A stretch of 64,000 bases of DNA from Ramlibacter alkalitolerans (GCF_016722765.1 NZ_JAEQND010000020.1:18736-82735); one strand, 5' to 3'; counted from the stretch's first letter, positions 7,957 to 18,404 are shown. Notes: generated by a model not told the origin, from the letters alone. Program-made: numbers and translations.

Positions 7957-9356
7957 CCGGTCTGCCCCCGCGCACCCACCCGCACGTAGACCAGGTTGAT
8001 GCTCTTCTTGTTGCGCAGTTCGCCGGAAGGCAGCGCGATGGAGCCGAGCGGGATCTGCGCGATGAACGCCGGCCGCATCGGGTCGCGCACGTCGAAGGCG
8101 CTGCAGACCGTCTGGCCCGCGTTGGGCGTGCCGGGGAGTTCGTCCTGTTCGTGCGCGACGTACAGCAGCGTGTTCTCGGGGTTGGTCCACAGGCCGTGCG
8201 ACTCGCGGCCGTGCGTGAAGAAGGTGCCGACCACCTTGCGCGCGCCCGGCGGGGCCGAGCGGTCGATGATCGCGATCTGGCTCGAAGCCACGCCGCCCGG
8301 CCCGTTGTCGTCGACGCGCGCGAGGCTGGCGTAGACCACCTTGCCGCGCGCGTTCTCCACGAACTCCACGTGGTTCGGCCGTGCGTTGGCGCCCAGCGGC
8401 ACGGCATCGAGCAGGCCGAATTCGGGCCGCGTGGAGCGACACGACACGGCGTCGGCCAGCTTGTGCGAGAACCAGACCTCGCCGCCGTCCGGCGTGGTCT
8501 TCAGGAAGGGCGTGAAGCCCGGCTTGTCCTGGCCCGAGATGTCGAGCGTGACGCGCCGCTGCGGCAGGGTGAAGCCGTCGGCGCCCATGCGCAGCTCGAA
8601 CACGTCGACGCTCGAGACCTTCTGGCTGGCGACGAAGGCGACCGTGTTCTCGCGGTTGAACCACACCTGCGCCGGCCCGGGCAGCGTTCCCACGTACATG
8701 CGGATCGCCTGGGCCGAGGCGTCGCCGCGCAGGTAGCGGATCGCCGCCTCGACGTCGAGCACCGCGATGCGGTCCTCGCCGCGCACCGTCACCCACAGTT
8801 CCTTGCCGTTGCGCGAGAAGGTGGGTTCGTGCGGCTCGCGGCCGACCAGGATGCCGGTGCTGATGCGTTCGCGATTGGTGGTGCTGCCGGCGGCGAAGTT
8901 CGGCGCGTTGCCGATCACGTGCCGCTGCGCCGCGTCGGTGAGGTAGATGTTGCTGGAGCCGCGCCCGCTGGTGGCGAGCAGGCGGCCGTCGGGCGAGGGC
9001 ACGGCGCCGTGCGCATCGATGCAGCCGTGGTACAGCGGCTTGTGGATCATCGCCGCGTGCGTGGGCGCCACGCCGCCGGTCACGTAGCGGAAGGGCGGCC
9101 GCGGGTCCTCGTCGAAGCTCGTGAGGTTGATCGTCGTCTCGACCCGGTTGGTGGCCGGGTTGATCACCGCGATGGTGTTCGAGTCCTCGTTGGTGATGAA
9201 GACGCGGTCGGCGTCCTCGATGCCGGGCACGCGCGCGGGCGGGGCGGCGGGCTGGGCCTGCGCCAGCACGGGGCCGGTGGCCAGCGGCAGGGTGCCGGCG
9301 ATCCGGAGGAAGTCGCGGCGGCTGGCCGAGGCCGGGCTGTCTTGTCGTTGTGGCAT
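7953..9356 (-). CDS. Tat-exported YncE-like beta-propeller protein
   Basis: 467-residue periplasmic protein. The N-terminus has a textbook Tat signal, SRRDFLRIAG (12-21) followed by a hydrophobic stretch ending near LAQAQP. The mature part is made of repeated blades such as NTIAVINPATNRVETTI, ISTGILVGREPHEPTFSRNG and RIAVLDVEAAIRYLRG, as in YncE and cytochrome-d1-like seven-blade propellers. No haem ligand pattern (CxxCH) is present. A terminator-like hairpin separates it from lipA upstream, so it probably has its own promoter with the DUF305 gene. Ligand and function are unknown. Confidence 0.8.
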   Translation of the reverse strand: MPQRQDSPASASRRDFLRIAGTLPLATGPVLAQAQPAAPPARVPGIEDADRVFITNEDSNTIAVINPATNRVETTINLTSFDEDPRPPFRYVTGGVAPTHAAMIHKPLYHGCIDAHGAVPSPDGRLLATSGRGSSNIYLTDAAQRHVIGNAPNFAAGSTTNRERISTGILVGREPHEPTFSRNGKELWVTVRGEDRIAVLDVEAAIRYLRGDASAQAIRMYVGTLPGPAQVWFNRENTVAFVASQKVSSVDVFELRMGADGFTLPQRRVTLDISGQDKPGFTPFLKTTPDGGEVWFSHKLADAVSCRSTRPEFGLLDAVPLGANARPNHVEFVENARGKVVYASLARVDDNGPGGVASSQIAIIDRSAPPGARKVVGTFFTHGRESHGLWTNPENTLLYVAHEQDELPGTPNAGQTVCSAFDVRDPMRPAFIAQIPLGSIALPSGELRNKKSINLVYVRVGARGQTG

Positions 9357-9388
9357 GCGGTGCTTTCCGGAATGGATGGGGACAAATG

Positions 9389-9414
9389 AAAAAAACGCTG
9401 CGAGCGCGCGTTTT
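9389..9414 (-). terminator. Rho-independent terminator-like hairpin after lipA
   Basis: Read on the minus strand: AAAACGC, a 9-base loop, GCGTTTT and a further run of T. It lies about 50 bp beyond the lipA stop and upstream of the propeller gene, so it would end the dat-ybeD-lipB-lipA transcript. Confidence 0.6.
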
Positions 9415-9461
9415 ATTCCATCCGGCCCCGCCCCGGTGCACCGCCGGTATCGGGGAAAGCC

Positions 9462-10448
9462 TTAGGCGCCGACGCCGGCGGCCTGCGCCTGCTGGTCCGC
9501 GTGGTAGGAACTGCGCACCAGCGCGCCCACGGCCGCGTGGGTGAAGCCCATCTCCCTGGCCTGCGCCTCGAACATCCTGAAGGTGTCCGGGTGCACGTAG
9601 CGGCGCACGGGCAGGTGCGAGGTGGTGGGCGCGAGGTACTGGCCGATGGTCAGCATCTCGATGTCGTGCGCGCGCATGTCGCGCATCACCGCGAGGATCT
9701 CCTCGTCGGTCTCGCCCAGGCCGACCATGAGGCCGCTCTTGGTCGGGATGTGCGGGAACAGGGCCTTGAACTTCTTCAGCAGGTTCAGGCTGAACTGGTA
9801 GTCCGAGCCCGGCCGCGCTTCCTTGTACAGGCGCGGGATGGTCTCGAGGTTGTGGTTCATCACGTCCGGCGGCGCGGCCTTCAGGATCTCCAGCGCGCGG
9901 TCGTCGCGGCCGCGGAAGTCGGGCACCAGGACCTCGATCCGCGTCGCGGGCGAGAGCTCGCGGGTCTGGCGGATGCACTCGACGAAGTGGCCGGCGCCGC
10001 CGTCGCGCAGGTCGTCGCGGTCGACGCTGGTGATCACGACGTACTTCAGCTTCATCTTCGCGATCGTCTCCGCCAGCTTGCGCGGCTCGGCGGTGTCCAG
10101 CGGGTCGGGCCGGCCGTGGCCCACGTCGCAGAACGGGCAGCGCCGCGTGCACTTGTCGCCCATGATCATGAAGGTGGCCGTGCCGTGGCCGAAGCACTCG
10201 CCGATGTTGGGACAGGAGGCTTCCTCGCACACCGTGTGCAGGCCCTGCTCGCGCAGGATCTGCTTGATCTCGTAGAAGCGGCTGTTGACGGAGCCGGCCT
10301 TGACGCGGATCCAGTCCGGCTTCTTCAGGATCTCGCCCGGCTCCACCTTCACCGGGATGCGCGACAGCTTGGCGGCGGCCTTCTGCTTGGCGCCGGCCTG
10401 GTAGGTCTCGAGGGATTGCGCCTCGCGCACGACGTTGGTGGAACTCAT
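9462..10448 (-). CDS. lipA: Lipoyl synthase
   Basis: Radical-SAM enzyme that inserts two sulfurs into protein-bound octanoyl groups to make lipoyl cofactors. Of its 328 residues, C74, C79 and C85 (CEEASCPNIGEC) bind the auxiliary cluster. C100, C104 and C107 (CTRRCPFC) bind the SAM cluster, and the C-terminal RSSYHA supplies the serine ligand. It lies 16 bp after lipB on the same strand and completes the pathway begun by LipB. ATG 10448 gives a normal family length. Confidence 0.98.
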   Translation of the reverse strand: MSSTNVVREAQSLETYQAGAKQKAAAKLSRIPVKVEPGEILKKPDWIRVKAGSVNSRFYEIKQILREQGLHTVCEEASCPNIGECFGHGTATFMIMGDKCTRRCPFCDVGHGRPDPLDTAEPRKLAETIAKMKLKYVVITSVDRDDLRDGGAGHFVECIRQTRELSPATRIEVLVPDFRGRDDRALEILKAAPPDVMNHNLETIPRLYKEARPGSDYQFSLNLLKKFKALFPHIPTKSGLMVGLGETDEEILAVMRDMRAHDIEMLTIGQYLAPTTSHLPVRRYVHPDTFRMFEAQAREMGFTHAAVGALVRSSYHADQQAQAAGVGA

Positions 10449-10464
10449 CGGGGGTCCTTGGGGG

Positions 10465-11127
10465 TCAGGGGGCGAGCAGCGCCTCGAGCTGGTGGCCCAG
10501 CCGGGCAGCCGCGTCGTTCCAGCTGGTGGAAACCCCGATTGTAGAAAGGTCGACCGTTTCCAGACCTGCGTAACCGCAAGGATTGATCTGCCGGAAGGGT
10601 TGCAGGTCCATGGCGACGTTGAAGGCGAGGCCGTGGTAGGTGCAGTGGCGGGTGATCTTGATGCCGAGGGCGGCGATCTTGCCCAGGCCTTGGAAGGAGA
10701 TGGCGGGGGTGCCGGGCAGCCGCTCATGCGAGAACGGATCCTCCACCCGCACATAGATCCCCGGCGCCCCGCGCACCCGGTGCCCCGTCACCCCGTACTC
10801 CCCCAGCGTCCGGATCACCGCCTCCTCCAGCCGGTAGACGTACTCCTTGACGAAGTAGCCGGCCCGCTGGAGGTCGATGAGGGGATAGACCACCACCTGC
10901 CCCGGCCCGTGGTACGTGACCTGGCCGCCGCGGTTGGTGGAGACGACGGGAATGGCGCCCGGATCGAGCACGTGGTCGGCCTTGCCGGCCAGTCCCTGGG
11001 TGAAGACCGGCGGGTGCTCGCAGATCCACATCTCGTCGGGCGTGCCGGCGCCGCGGGCCTCGGTGAAGGCCTGCATGGCCTGGTACGTGGGCAGGTAGTC
11101 GACCCGCCCCAGCACCTTGACTTGCAC
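10465..11127 (-). CDS. lipB: Octanoyl-[acyl carrier protein]:protein N-octanoyltransferase
   Basis: Transfers octanoate from acyl carrier protein to lipoyl domains of pyruvate and 2-oxoglutarate dehydrogenases and of GcvH. 220 residues with the signature GGQVTYHGPGQ (67-77), the catalytic lysine K150 (GLGKIAALG) and the acyl-accepting cysteine C184 (NPCGYAGL). Sits directly downstream of ybeD with no gap and upstream of lipA, the usual order in Burkholderiales. Confidence 0.97.
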   Translation of the reverse strand: MQVKVLGRVDYLPTYQAMQAFTEARGAGTPDEMWICEHPPVFTQGLAGKADHVLDPGAIPVVSTNRGGQVTYHGPGQVVVYPLIDLQRAGYFVKEYVYRLEEAVIRTLGEYGVTGHRVRGAPGIYVRVEDPFSHERLPGTPAISFQGLGKIAALGIKITRHCTYHGLAFNVAMDLQPFRQINPCGYAGLETVDLSTIGVSTSWNDAAARLGHQLEALLAP

Positions 11128-11433
11128 TTACAGGACGACCTTGACCATCGGATGCGAGGTCAGCGCCCGGTACAGGTTGTCCAGCTGCTCGCGGCTGGTC
11201 GCCGTGACGGTGATGGTGATGCCCAGGTAGTTGCCGGCGCGGCTGTCGCGCAGTTCCACCGTCGATGCGTCGAAGCTCGGGTCGAATTCGCGCGCGATCG
11301 TGGTGATGGCGTGGACGAAGCCGTCCACCTTCGCGCCCATCACCTTGATGGGGAAGCGCGAGGGGTACTCGATCAGGGAGTCCCGGCGGGGATCGTCCTG
11401 GGCGGAGGGGGGCGGATGGATGGAAGCGGACAT
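11128..11433 (-). CDS. ybeD: YbeD/DUF493 family regulator-like protein
   Basis: 101-residue cytosolic protein with an ACT-like alpha/beta fold. The family block YPSRFPIKVMGAK is followed by VELRDSRAGNYLGITITV and a C-terminus SHPMVKVVL that is almost invariant. It is nearly always next to lipB and is presumed to modulate lipoate metabolism, but the biochemical role is not established. It abuts dat upstream and lipB downstream with no spacer, so it is in the same mRNA. Confidence 0.93.
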   Translation of the reverse strand: MSASIHPPPSAQDDPRRDSLIEYPSRFPIKVMGAKVDGFVHAITTIAREFDPSFDASTVELRDSRAGNYLGITITVTATSREQLDNLYRALTSHPMVKVVL

Positions 11434-12321
11434 TCAGGAAGTTGCGCGTTTGGCCTGCTGGTAGCCTTCGAACAGCTTCTGGTAGATGGGGCCGGGTCGG
11501 CCGTTTCCAACCGGCTGGCCATCCAGGCGGGTGCAGGGCAGCACTTCCTTGGTGGCGGACGACAGCAGGATCTCGTCCGCCGCCAGCACTTCCTCGCGCG
11601 AGACCCGGCGCAGCTCGAAGGGGATGCCCTGCTGCATGCAGAGCTCCTCGAACACGCCGTAGCGGATGCCCTCCAGCACCAGGTTGTCCTTGGGCGGGCC
11701 GAGCACGACGCCGTCCTTCACCACCCAGACGTTGGAGGCCGCCGCCTCGCTCAGCCAGCCGTCACGGAACATGATGGTCTCGTTGCCGCCCTGGTCGGCG
11801 CTGACCTGCCGGGCCAGCACCGCGCCGATCAGCGAGATGCTCTTGATGTGCGCCTTCTTCCAGCGGAAGTCGTCGGCGGTGTAGCAATCGACCCCGCGCG
11901 CGCGTTCCTCCGGCGGGTAGATGTAGAGCCGGTTGACCATGGCGAAGACCGTCGGCTCGATGTCCGGCGGCATCACGTGGTCGCGCATGGCCACGCCGCG
12001 CGTGACCTGCAGGTAGACGAGCTGGTTCGTCTCCTCGATCCGCTTGCCCACGTGCTGCGCATAGGCCGCCATCAGCTGGTCGACCACCTTGCGCCAGCCG
12101 GCGCGGTCCATGGGATTGCGGATGCGCAGCTCGGCCAGGCTGCGTTCCAGCCGGGCCATGTGCTCGTTGAAGCGGAACGGCCGACCTTCATAGGCGGGCA
12201 CCACTTCGTAGATGCCGTCGCCGAAGATGAAGCCGCGGTCGAGGACGCTGACTTTCGCGTCGCGGATGTTGCCCAATTCGCCGTTGAGCCAGCAGGGCAG
12301 GGCAGGAATGGTCTCGCTCAT
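11434..12321 (-). CDS. dat: D-amino-acid aminotransferase (class IV)
   Basis: PLP-dependent class-IV aminotransferase of 295 residues. The PLP lysine is K160 in the segment RWKKAHIKS, which matches the D-alanine aminotransferase subgroup (DIKS-type) better than BCAT or PabC. SVLDRGFIFGDGIYEVV (25-41) is the class-IV N-terminal signature. It would interconvert D-alanine and D-glutamate for peptidoglycan. It is the first gene of the lipoate operon. Only 10 bp separate its ATG from the end of the upstream hydrolase gene on the same strand. Confidence 0.9.
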   Translation of the reverse strand: MSETIPALPCWLNGELGNIRDAKVSVLDRGFIFGDGIYEVVPAYEGRPFRFNEHMARLERSLAELRIRNPMDRAGWRKVVDQLMAAYAQHVGKRIEETNQLVYLQVTRGVAMRDHVMPPDIEPTVFAMVNRLYIYPPEERARGVDCYTADDFRWKKAHIKSISLIGAVLARQVSADQGGNETIMFRDGWLSEAAASNVWVVKDGVVLGPPKDNLVLEGIRYGVFEELCMQQGIPFELRRVSREEVLAADEILLSSATKEVLPCTRLDGQPVGNGRPGPIYQKLFEGYQQAKRATS

Positions 12322-12331
12322 GGCGTGATTG

Positions 12332-13420
12332 TCACTGCTTCGGCGCCGGACCGGGCGCGCCGGCCGGCCGCCAGGTGCCGCCGATGGGCAGCACGCCGAA
12401 CGCCTCCTCGGGCAGGCCGCTGGCCTGCCGGGCCGCCGCCAGGTCGAGCGGAGGCTGGTCCAGCGCCTCGTCGGTGAGCTCGAAGGTGCCCCAGTGCACG
12501 CCGATGCTGCGCCGGGCGCCCAGGTCCCTGTGCGCCTGCACGGCATCGGCCGGGTCCATGTGCTGCTCGCGCATGAACCAGCGCGGTTCGTAGGCTCCGA
12601 TGGACAGCAGGGCGAGGTCGAACAGCAGGCCGTCGCGGGCGTGCGCGCCGAGCCGCTCGCGCGTGTCGGCGAAGTGCCTGCTGTAGCCGGCGTCGCCGGA
12701 GAAGTACCAGCGCAGGTCGGGCGCGAACACGCACCAGCCGCCCCACAGCGTCTCCATGCGGTCGTCCAGCCCGCGCGCCGACCAGTGCTGGACCGGCACG
12801 AAGTGGAACTCGACGCCCTGCACCCGGTGCACGTCCCACCAGTCCAGTTCGACGACGTGGGTGATGCCCTCGCGCTCCAGGAAAGCCTTGATGCCCAGCG
12901 GCACGAGGAACAGCGTGCGGCCGCCGGAGCGCGCGTTCAGCTGCACGACGCTGGTCTGGTCCAGGTGGTCGTAGTGGTTGTGCGAGATCAGCACGACGTC
13001 GATCGGCGGCAGGTCCGCCAGCGCGATGCCGGGCGGCTGCGAGCGCCTCGGCCCGGCGAAGCCCACCGGCGACGCGCGCTCGCTGAAGACCGGATCGGTG
13101 AGGATGTTCAGCCCGCCGCTTTGCACCAGCACGGTCGCATGGCCGATCCAGGTCGCCGAGGGCTGCCGTGCCTGCAGCAACTCCAGTTGCGGCGGCACGA
13201 CGGGCGTCGGCTGGCGCGCGGCCGGCGGCAGTCCGGCGCGCCAGGCTTCCCACCGCCAGCGCAGCAGCCAGGACAGGGGCTTGGCGACCTGCGCGCCGGT
13301 CACGTTGCGAAAGCCCTCCGGCGTGTGCTGCGGTTTCGCTGCATCGAAGCCGTGGTGCGCGAACGCCGCCACCGCCAGCAGGGCGCCGGACAGCGCCGCC
13401 GCCCACGGCTTCAACGCCAC
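12332..13420 (-). CDS. MBL-fold metallo-hydrolase, NAPE-PLD/RomA-like
   Basis: Metallo-beta-lactamase-fold hydrolase, about 362 residues, similar to N-acyl-phosphatidylethanolamine phospholipase D and UlaG-like proteins. ATWIGHATVLVQSGG and LTDPVFSERASP precede the metal motif SHNHYDHLD (HxHxDH). Later ligands are in VPVQHWSAR and YFSGDAGYS, with the terminal His in VHWGTFEL. The N-terminus (PWAAALSGALLAVAAFAHHG) resembles a signal or anchor. No ATG is available: GTG 13420 overlaps the upstream CopD gene by 10 bp, and TTG 13414 is an alternative. Confidence 0.8.
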   Translation of the reverse strand: MALKPWAAALSGALLAVAAFAHHGFDAAKPQHTPEGFRNVTGAQVAKPLSWLLRWRWEAWRAGLPPAARQPTPVVPPQLELLQARQPSATWIGHATVLVQSGGLNILTDPVFSERASPVGFAGPRRSQPPGIALADLPPIDVVLISHNHYDHLDQTSVVQLNARSGGRTLFLVPLGIKAFLEREGITHVVELDWWDVHRVQGVEFHFVPVQHWSARGLDDRMETLWGGWCVFAPDLRWYFSGDAGYSRHFADTRERLGAHARDGLLFDLALLSIGAYEPRWFMREQHMDPADAVQAHRDLGARRSIGVHWGTFELTDEALDQPPLDLAAARQASGLPEEAFGVLPIGGTWRPAGAPGPAPKQ

Positions 13421-13857
13421 AACAACACCGCCGCGATCGCGGCCCAGCCCAGCCCCAGGTTGATCTTCACCAGCAGCACGATCTGGTTCATGCGCTTGCC
13501 GCCTTCCGGCCAGTCGCCGGCTTCCACGGCCCGCTGCAGCCGCCGCCACGGCGAGAAGAAGATGTGCCCGAACAACAGCATCATCACGATGCCCAGGCCG
13601 GCCATCGCGTGCCAGCCGCGCGGCGCCGCGGCGCCCGGCACCTGCAGCAGCAGCGGCACGCCGCTGGCGAGCAGCAGCACGATGCTGGCGATCACCACCA
13701 GGAAGAAGCGCCGCAGCACCAGCACCATGAGCGGCAGGCGCTGCGGCGGCTGCAGCTGCGCGTGCAGCGCCGGCCGCAGCGCGAGCACGGCGAACGCCAT
13801 GCCACCGATCCAGAAGATGGCCCCGGCGACGTGGAAGAAGAGCAGCAGGTTGCGCAT
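13411..13857 (-). CDS. CopD-family integral membrane protein
   Basis: Membrane protein of 148 residues with four hydrophobic helices. FFHVAGAIFWIGGMAFAVLALRP (split over 7-29) and GWHAMAGLGIVMMLLFGHIFF carry the conserved helix histidines of the CopD/DUF2269-like group. Members are linked to copper handling or haem-associated membrane complexes, and nothing here fixes the role. Translation of the hydrolase gene starts inside its 3' end. The 5' end faces the ATP synthase promoter region, 152 bp from atpI. Confidence 0.7.
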   Translation of the reverse strand: MRNLLLFFHVAGAIFWIGGMAFAVLALRPALHAQLQPPQRLPLMVLVLRRFFLVVIASIVLLLASGVPLLLQVPGAAAPRGWHAMAGLGIVMMLLFGHIFFSPWRRLQRAVEAGDWPEGGKRMNQIVLLVKINLGLGWAAIAAVLLWR

Positions 13858-13963
13858 CGGACTCCCCGTTCTGGTCGGCGCATTGTGGGGCCTCGGTGCA
13901 GCCACCCCACGCTGACGCGGGGCTGATAACCCCGGGGGCTGGAGCACCCTCGTGGTTTCTACC

Positions 13964-13969
13964 TATAAT
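13964..13969 (+). promoter_or_regulatory. Probable -10 element of the ATP synthase operon
   Basis: A perfect TATAAT lies 40 bp before the chosen atpI start. No good -35 hexamer stands 16-18 bp upstream (GGAGCA region at 13941-13946), so activation or an alternative contact may be needed. An in-frame ATG at 13968 overlaps this box and therefore should not be the start codon. Confidence 0.55.
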
Positions 13970-14009
13970 GGGAGGCTTTCCAGAAATTCAGGACCAACAG
14001 CGGCCCGGC

Positions 14010-14504
14010 ATGCCCACAAGAACAGGCCAACAAAGGGTGGCCCCGCTGCCTGAAGACGACGAGCAGGAACCCCCGCCCAGACCGCTGACCGCCCAGGAGG
14101 CGCGACGCGTGCGCGAGCAGAACCCTCCGGTCTCACCCTGGTGGGTCGTGGCGGGACAGGCGGGCGTCGGCCTCGTGGCCGCCTTGCTGGGATGGCTCCT
14201 CACTGGCAGGCAGAGCGTTGGGTGGTCCGTCCTGTACGGCGCGTTCGCGGTGGTCCTCCCCGCGGCCGTGTTCGCGCGGGGCTTGACCGGAAGGTTCTCG
14301 TCGCTCAATGCAGGCACCGCGGCCGTCGGGTTCCTGCTTTGGGAGATGGTGAAGATCGCCTTGACGATCGGCCTGCTGATGGCCGCGCCGAGGTGGGTTG
14401 CGGGATTGAGCTGGCCGGCACTGCTGGTGGGCCTGATCCTCGCGATGAAGGTTTACTGGGTCGCCCTGGCGTTCGCGCCGCGCCCCAAGACGCAATCGAG
14501 CTGA
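14010..14504 (+). CDS. atpI: ATP synthase subunit I
   Basis: 164-residue membrane protein. It has a charged, proline-rich N-terminus (about 1-40), four hydrophobic segments, and the typical GWSVLYGAFAVVLPAAVFARG segment split across the second and third helices. AtpI assists assembly of the c-ring and is not part of the finished enzyme. It opens the operon, 7 bp before atpB. ATG 14010 was preferred over the upstream ATG that overlaps TATAAT. Confidence 0.88.
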   Translation: MPTRTGQQRVAPLPEDDEQEPPPRPLTAQEARRVREQNPPVSPWWVVAGQAGVGLVAALLGWLLTGRQSVGWSVLYGAFAVVLPAAVFARGLTGRFSSLNAGTAAVGFLLWEMVKIALTIGLLMAAPRWVAGLSWPALLVGLILAMKVYWVALAFAPRPKTQSS

Positions 14505-14511
14505 AAGAAAC

Positions 14512-15384
14512 ATGGCTGCTGAAAACGTTGCCGCGGGGCACGGTCCTACCGCGGGCGAATACATCGTTCACCACCTGACGTTCCTTCAGAACAAGAAGCC
14601 GGCGAACGTCGTCGACTTCTCGGTGTTCAACTGGGACTCGCTGTTCTGGGGCATCGTCCTGGGCGTGGTGACCTGCTTCTTCCTGTGGAAGGCGGCGCGC
14701 AAGGCCACGTCCGGCGTTCCGGGGCGCTTCCAGGCGGCCGTCGAGATCATGGTGGAGATGGTGGACGCGCAGGCCAAGGGCATCGTGCACAACGCCACGA
14801 GCCGCAAGTTCGTGGCACCGCTGGCGCTGACCGTGTTCCTCTGGATCTTCATGATGAACGCGATGGACCTGCTGCCGGTCGACCTCGTGCCGTACCTCTG
14901 GCAGAAGATCTTCGGCGCCGCCGGCCACGACCCGGAGCACGCCTACATGCGCGTGGTGCCGACGGCCGACCTCTCGATGACGATGGGCCTGTCAATCTCC
15001 GTGCTGCTGGTCTGCCTGTTCTACAACATCAAGATCAAGGGCCTGGGCGGCTGGTTCCACGAGCTGTTCACCGCCCCCTTCGGCGCCCACCCGCTGCTGT
15101 GGCCGTTCAACTTCCTCATGCAGATCATCGAGTTCGTCGCCAAGACCGTCTCCCACGGCATGCGGCTGTTCGGCAACATGTACGCCGGCGAACTGATCTT
15201 CCTGCTGATCGCGCTGATGGGCGGAGCCTTCTCGCTGACGGCCACCGGCATCGGCCTGGCCATCGGCCACATCATCGCGGGCACGGCGTGGGCGATCTTC
15301 CACATCCTGATCATCACGCTGCAGGCCTTCGTGTTCATGATGCTGGCGCTCGTGTACGTCGGCCAGGCCCACGACGCGCACTAG
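14512..15384 (+). CDS. atpB: F0F1 ATP synthase subunit a
   Basis: Proton-channel subunit of Fo, 290 residues with five to six transmembrane helices. LRLFGNMYAGELIF near residue 220 carries the essential arginine (MRLFGNM) that faces the c-ring carboxylate. The loop KGLGGWFHELFTAPFG is typical of betaproteobacteria. GAAAGAAAC precedes the ATG as a weak ribosome binding site. It is the second gene of the atp operon. Confidence 0.98.
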   Translation: MAAENVAAGHGPTAGEYIVHHLTFLQNKKPANVVDFSVFNWDSLFWGIVLGVVTCFFLWKAARKATSGVPGRFQAAVEIMVEMVDAQAKGIVHNATSRKFVAPLALTVFLWIFMMNAMDLLPVDLVPYLWQKIFGAAGHDPEHAYMRVVPTADLSMTMGLSISVLLVCLFYNIKIKGLGGWFHELFTAPFGAHPLLWPFNFLMQIIEFVAKTVSHGMRLFGNMYAGELIFLLIALMGGAFSLTATGIGLAIGHIIAGTAWAIFHILIITLQAFVFMMLALVYVGQAHDAH

Positions 15385-15446
15385 AACGCGTCCCGTTTTC
15401 CCCTTCCCCTTTTCTCGTCAACCACCCCAAGTCCTTAGGAGCAATC

Positions 15447-15710
15447 ATGGAAGTTATCAGCTTTGTCGCCCTGGCCGCCGGCCTGATCATCGGCCTCGGC
15501 GCCATCGGCGCCTGCATCGGCATCGGCGTCATGGGCAGCAAGTACCTCGAGTCCGCCGCCCGCCAGCCCGAGCTGATGAACGAACTGCAGACGAAGATGT
15601 TCCTGCTGGCCGGCCTGATCGACGCCGCGTTCATCATCGGCACGGGTATCGCGCTGTGGTTCGCCACCGCCAACCCGTTCCTGGGCCAGATCGCCAACCT
15701 GCCGAAGTAA
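15447..15710 (+). CDS. atpE: F0F1 ATP synthase subunit c
   Basis: 87-residue hairpin protein that forms the rotor ring. The glycine-rich first helix (LIIGLGAIGACIGIGVMG), the polar loop with R-Q-P (SAARQPELM) and a second helix with the ion-carrying aspartate in AGLIDAAFIIG are all present. A strong TTAGGAG stands at 15436-15442, as expected for the most highly made Fo subunit. The pattern fits a proton-type ring. Confidence 0.98.
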   Translation: MEVISFVALAAGLIIGLGAIGACIGIGVMGSKYLESAARQPELMNELQTKMFLLAGLIDAAFIIGTGIALWFATANPFLGQIANLPK

Positions 15711-15781
15711 GTCGCCCCCATCCTTCCGCTGCAACCCCTTCCCGCGCCACATGAGAGGCTGGCGGGAGCAAGGATGAAAAA

Positions 15782-16255
15782 GTGAGCATCACCGGTACCC
15801 TCATCATTCAGATCATCGTCTTCCTGATCCTGGTCGGGTTCACGATGAAGTACGTGTGGCCGCCGATCGCCGTGGCGCTCGACGAGCGCGCCAGGAAGAT
15901 CGCCGAAGGCCTGGCCGCCGCCGACAAGGCGAAGGCCGAGCTGCAGGAAGCCGACAAGAAGGTGGAGCAGGAACTGGCGAAGTCTCGCGCGGAAGTGGCG
16001 CAGCTGCTGGCTGATGCCGAGCGCCGCGCGCAGGCGATCGTGGAAGAGGCCAAGGGCCGTGCGACGGAAGAGGCGAACAAGATCGTCGCCGCCGCCCGTG
16101 CCGATGCCGAGCAGCAGACCGTGCGGGCCCGCGAAGCCCTGCGCGAGCAGGTCGCGATGCTGGCCGTCAAGGGTGCCGAGCAGATCCTGAGGCGCGAGGT
16201 GAACCCGGGCGTGCACGCCGAACTGCTGAACCGCCTGCAGACGGAACTCGTGTGA
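15782..16255 (+). CDS. atpF: F0F1 ATP synthase subunit b
   Basis: 157-residue peripheral-stalk subunit. One N-terminal membrane helix (IIQIIVFLILVGFTMKYVW) is followed by a long, highly charged coiled coil. GTG start with AAGGATG just upstream. The segment VWPPIAVALDERARKIA marks the membrane exit. It is followed after 3 bp by atpH. Confidence 0.97.
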   Translation: MSITGTLIIQIIVFLILVGFTMKYVWPPIAVALDERARKIAEGLAAADKAKAELQEADKKVEQELAKSRAEVAQLLADAERRAQAIVEEAKGRATEEANKIVAAARADAEQQTVRAREALREQVAMLAVKGAEQILRREVNPGVHAELLNRLQTELV

Positions 16256-16258
16256 GCC

Positions 16259-16789
16259 ATGGCTGAACTCGCCACCATCGCCCGACCCTACGCCGAAGCG
16301 CTGTTCAAGTCCGCCGGCAACGACCTGGACGGAACCTCGCAGTGGCTGGACGCGCTCGCTGCCGTGGCGAGCCAGCCCCAGCTGCTGCAGTTCGCGGCCA
16401 ACCCGAAGGTCGCCAACCAGCAGGTGTTCGACGTCGTCACCGATGTCGTGCGCGTGCAGTTGCCCATGCCGGCACAGAACTTCCTGCGCACCGTGATCGA
16501 CAACGGCCGCCTGGAGGCCATGCCGGAGATCGCGCGCCAGTTCCGCGAGATGGTGAACGCGCAGAGCGGCTCATCCGATGCCGTGGTGTACAGCGCCTTC
16601 CCGATCTCCCCTGAGCAGACCGCCGCCGTTGCTCAGGCACTCGAGAAGCGGTTTCGCCGTAAGCTCAATGTCACCGTGCAGGAGGACGCTTCCCTCATCG
16701 GCGGCATCCGCGTGGTGGTTGGCGACGAAGTGCTGGACACCTCGGTCCGCGCCCGCCTGGAACAAATGAAAGTGGCGCTGACGGCCTGA
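16259..16789 (+). CDS. atpH: F0F1 ATP synthase subunit delta
   Basis: 176-residue subunit joining the b stalk to the alpha3beta3 head. The N-terminal helical domain begins LATIARPYAEALF, and the C-terminal domain shows the family end DASLIGGIRVVVGDEVLDTSVRARL, read across 139-170. It starts 3 bp after the atpF stop and lies 36 bp before atpA. Confidence 0.97.
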   Translation: MAELATIARPYAEALFKSAGNDLDGTSQWLDALAAVASQPQLLQFAANPKVANQQVFDVVTDVVRVQLPMPAQNFLRTVIDNGRLEAMPEIARQFREMVNAQSGSSDAVVYSAFPISPEQTAAVAQALEKRFRRKLNVTVQEDASLIGGIRVVVGDEVLDTSVRARLEQMKVALTA

Positions 16790-16825
16790 GGCTGTCCCCG
16801 CTCCCAAGCACACAAGGAACGAGAC

Positions 16826-18379
<1,554 letters not shown>

Positions 18380-18404
18380 AAGCCGATCACCAAGGAACAG
18401 GGCA

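Noticed and set aside
13896..14009. Upstream start for atpI
   Set aside because: The only upstream ATG overlaps a perfect TATAAT box, and the added residues do not resemble AtpI.
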